Made by a program: the position numbers and the translations under genes
Assembly: GCA_964452285.1 (NCBI GenBank)
Contig: CAYVKW010000028.1
Span: 1-12,732, forward strand
Direction of reading: 5' to 3'
DNA: 12,732 nt
Source: JAUNST01 sp964452285
GTDB taxonomy: Bacteria > Patescibacteriota > Microgenomatia > UBA1400 > PJMF01
Notes under the pieces: model-generated
What the model was told of the DNA's origin: nothing
The model's input: only the letters and a program-made list of their open reading frames with translations
Databases searched by the model: none
In this document: positions 12,669-12,732 of the stretch, piece by piece
Layout: every line of letters starts with the position of its first letter
Numbering within the stretch: position 1 is the first letter of the stretch

Positions 12669-12696
12669 GGTACCGTTGGTACCGTTCGAAAACGGT
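12669..12696 (+). repeat. Tandem 9-mer and small hairpin after tRNA-Ser
   Basis: GGTACCGTT is repeated directly at 12669-12677 and 12678-12686. ACCGTT (12681-12686) and AACGGT (12691-12696) form a 6-bp stem closed by CGAA. It has no T-run. It might be involved in tRNA transcript processing, but support is slight. Confidence 0.35.
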
Positions 12697-12732
12697 CACC
12701 TGCGTTTCAAAAAAGTATTGGTAAATCAATGT

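Noticed and set aside
12353..12724. Plus-strand open frame across attR and the tRNA
   Set aside because: It runs through the tRNA-Ser gene and the att site and is antisense to the HTH gene; no protein-like pattern.

Overview
The window looks like bacterial chromosome carrying a compact, complete-looking integrated element of about 11.7 kb. The host part is the 3' end of dxs (isoprenoid biosynthesis) on the left and a tRNA-Ser(GGA) gene on the right. The DNA is AT-rich, uses the standard bacterial code (TAA, TAG and TGA all act as stops), does not encode the tRNA CCA end, and several genes appear leaderless. I cannot name the taxon with confidence; a low-GC or candidate-phylum bacterium would fit.

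The element is bounded by a 17-bp direct repeat (698-714 and 12431-12447). Next to the left copy lies a tyrosine recombinase (892-1707). Joining the outer halves of the two copies gives a perfect 12-5-12 dyad, the form expected of a recombinase core site, so I read the copies as attL and attR. The layout is: integrase (+); a two-HTH regulator (-, 1725-2423); a divergent promoter region; tail operon 1 (+, 2514-4613) with tail terminator, a 53-aa protein, tail tube and two tail assembly chaperones joined by a -1 frameshift; a strong terminator; a 1.6-kb interruption (4656-6295) with two minus-strand genes, a 12-nt repeat array and possible tiny genes; tail operon 2 (+, 6296-11103) with a short tape measure, distal tail protein, tail hub, fibre/receptor-binding protein, two small membrane proteins and an HTH regulator; a bidirectional terminator; and a minus-strand cluster (11214-12408) with a replisome-organizer-like winged-helix protein and small DNA-binding or unknown proteins.

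The main point is what is missing. Between the att sites there is a nearly full siphovirus-type tail set starting exactly at the tail terminator gene, yet no recognisable terminase, portal, head protease, capsid or connector gene, and no endolysin. With no sheath gene, the product would be a non-contractile tail. This fits an F-type tailocin-like element that has kept its own integrase and a replication-type gene, or a satellite that carries a tail and takes heads from a helper; a decayed prophage is the alternative. The intact frames and the kept frameshift site argue against simple decay.

Regulation seems to run through several HTH proteins: the divergent two-HTH protein at 1725-2423, a related pair at 5827-6222 and 10816-11103, and a small HTH protein at 12157-12408 just inside attR.
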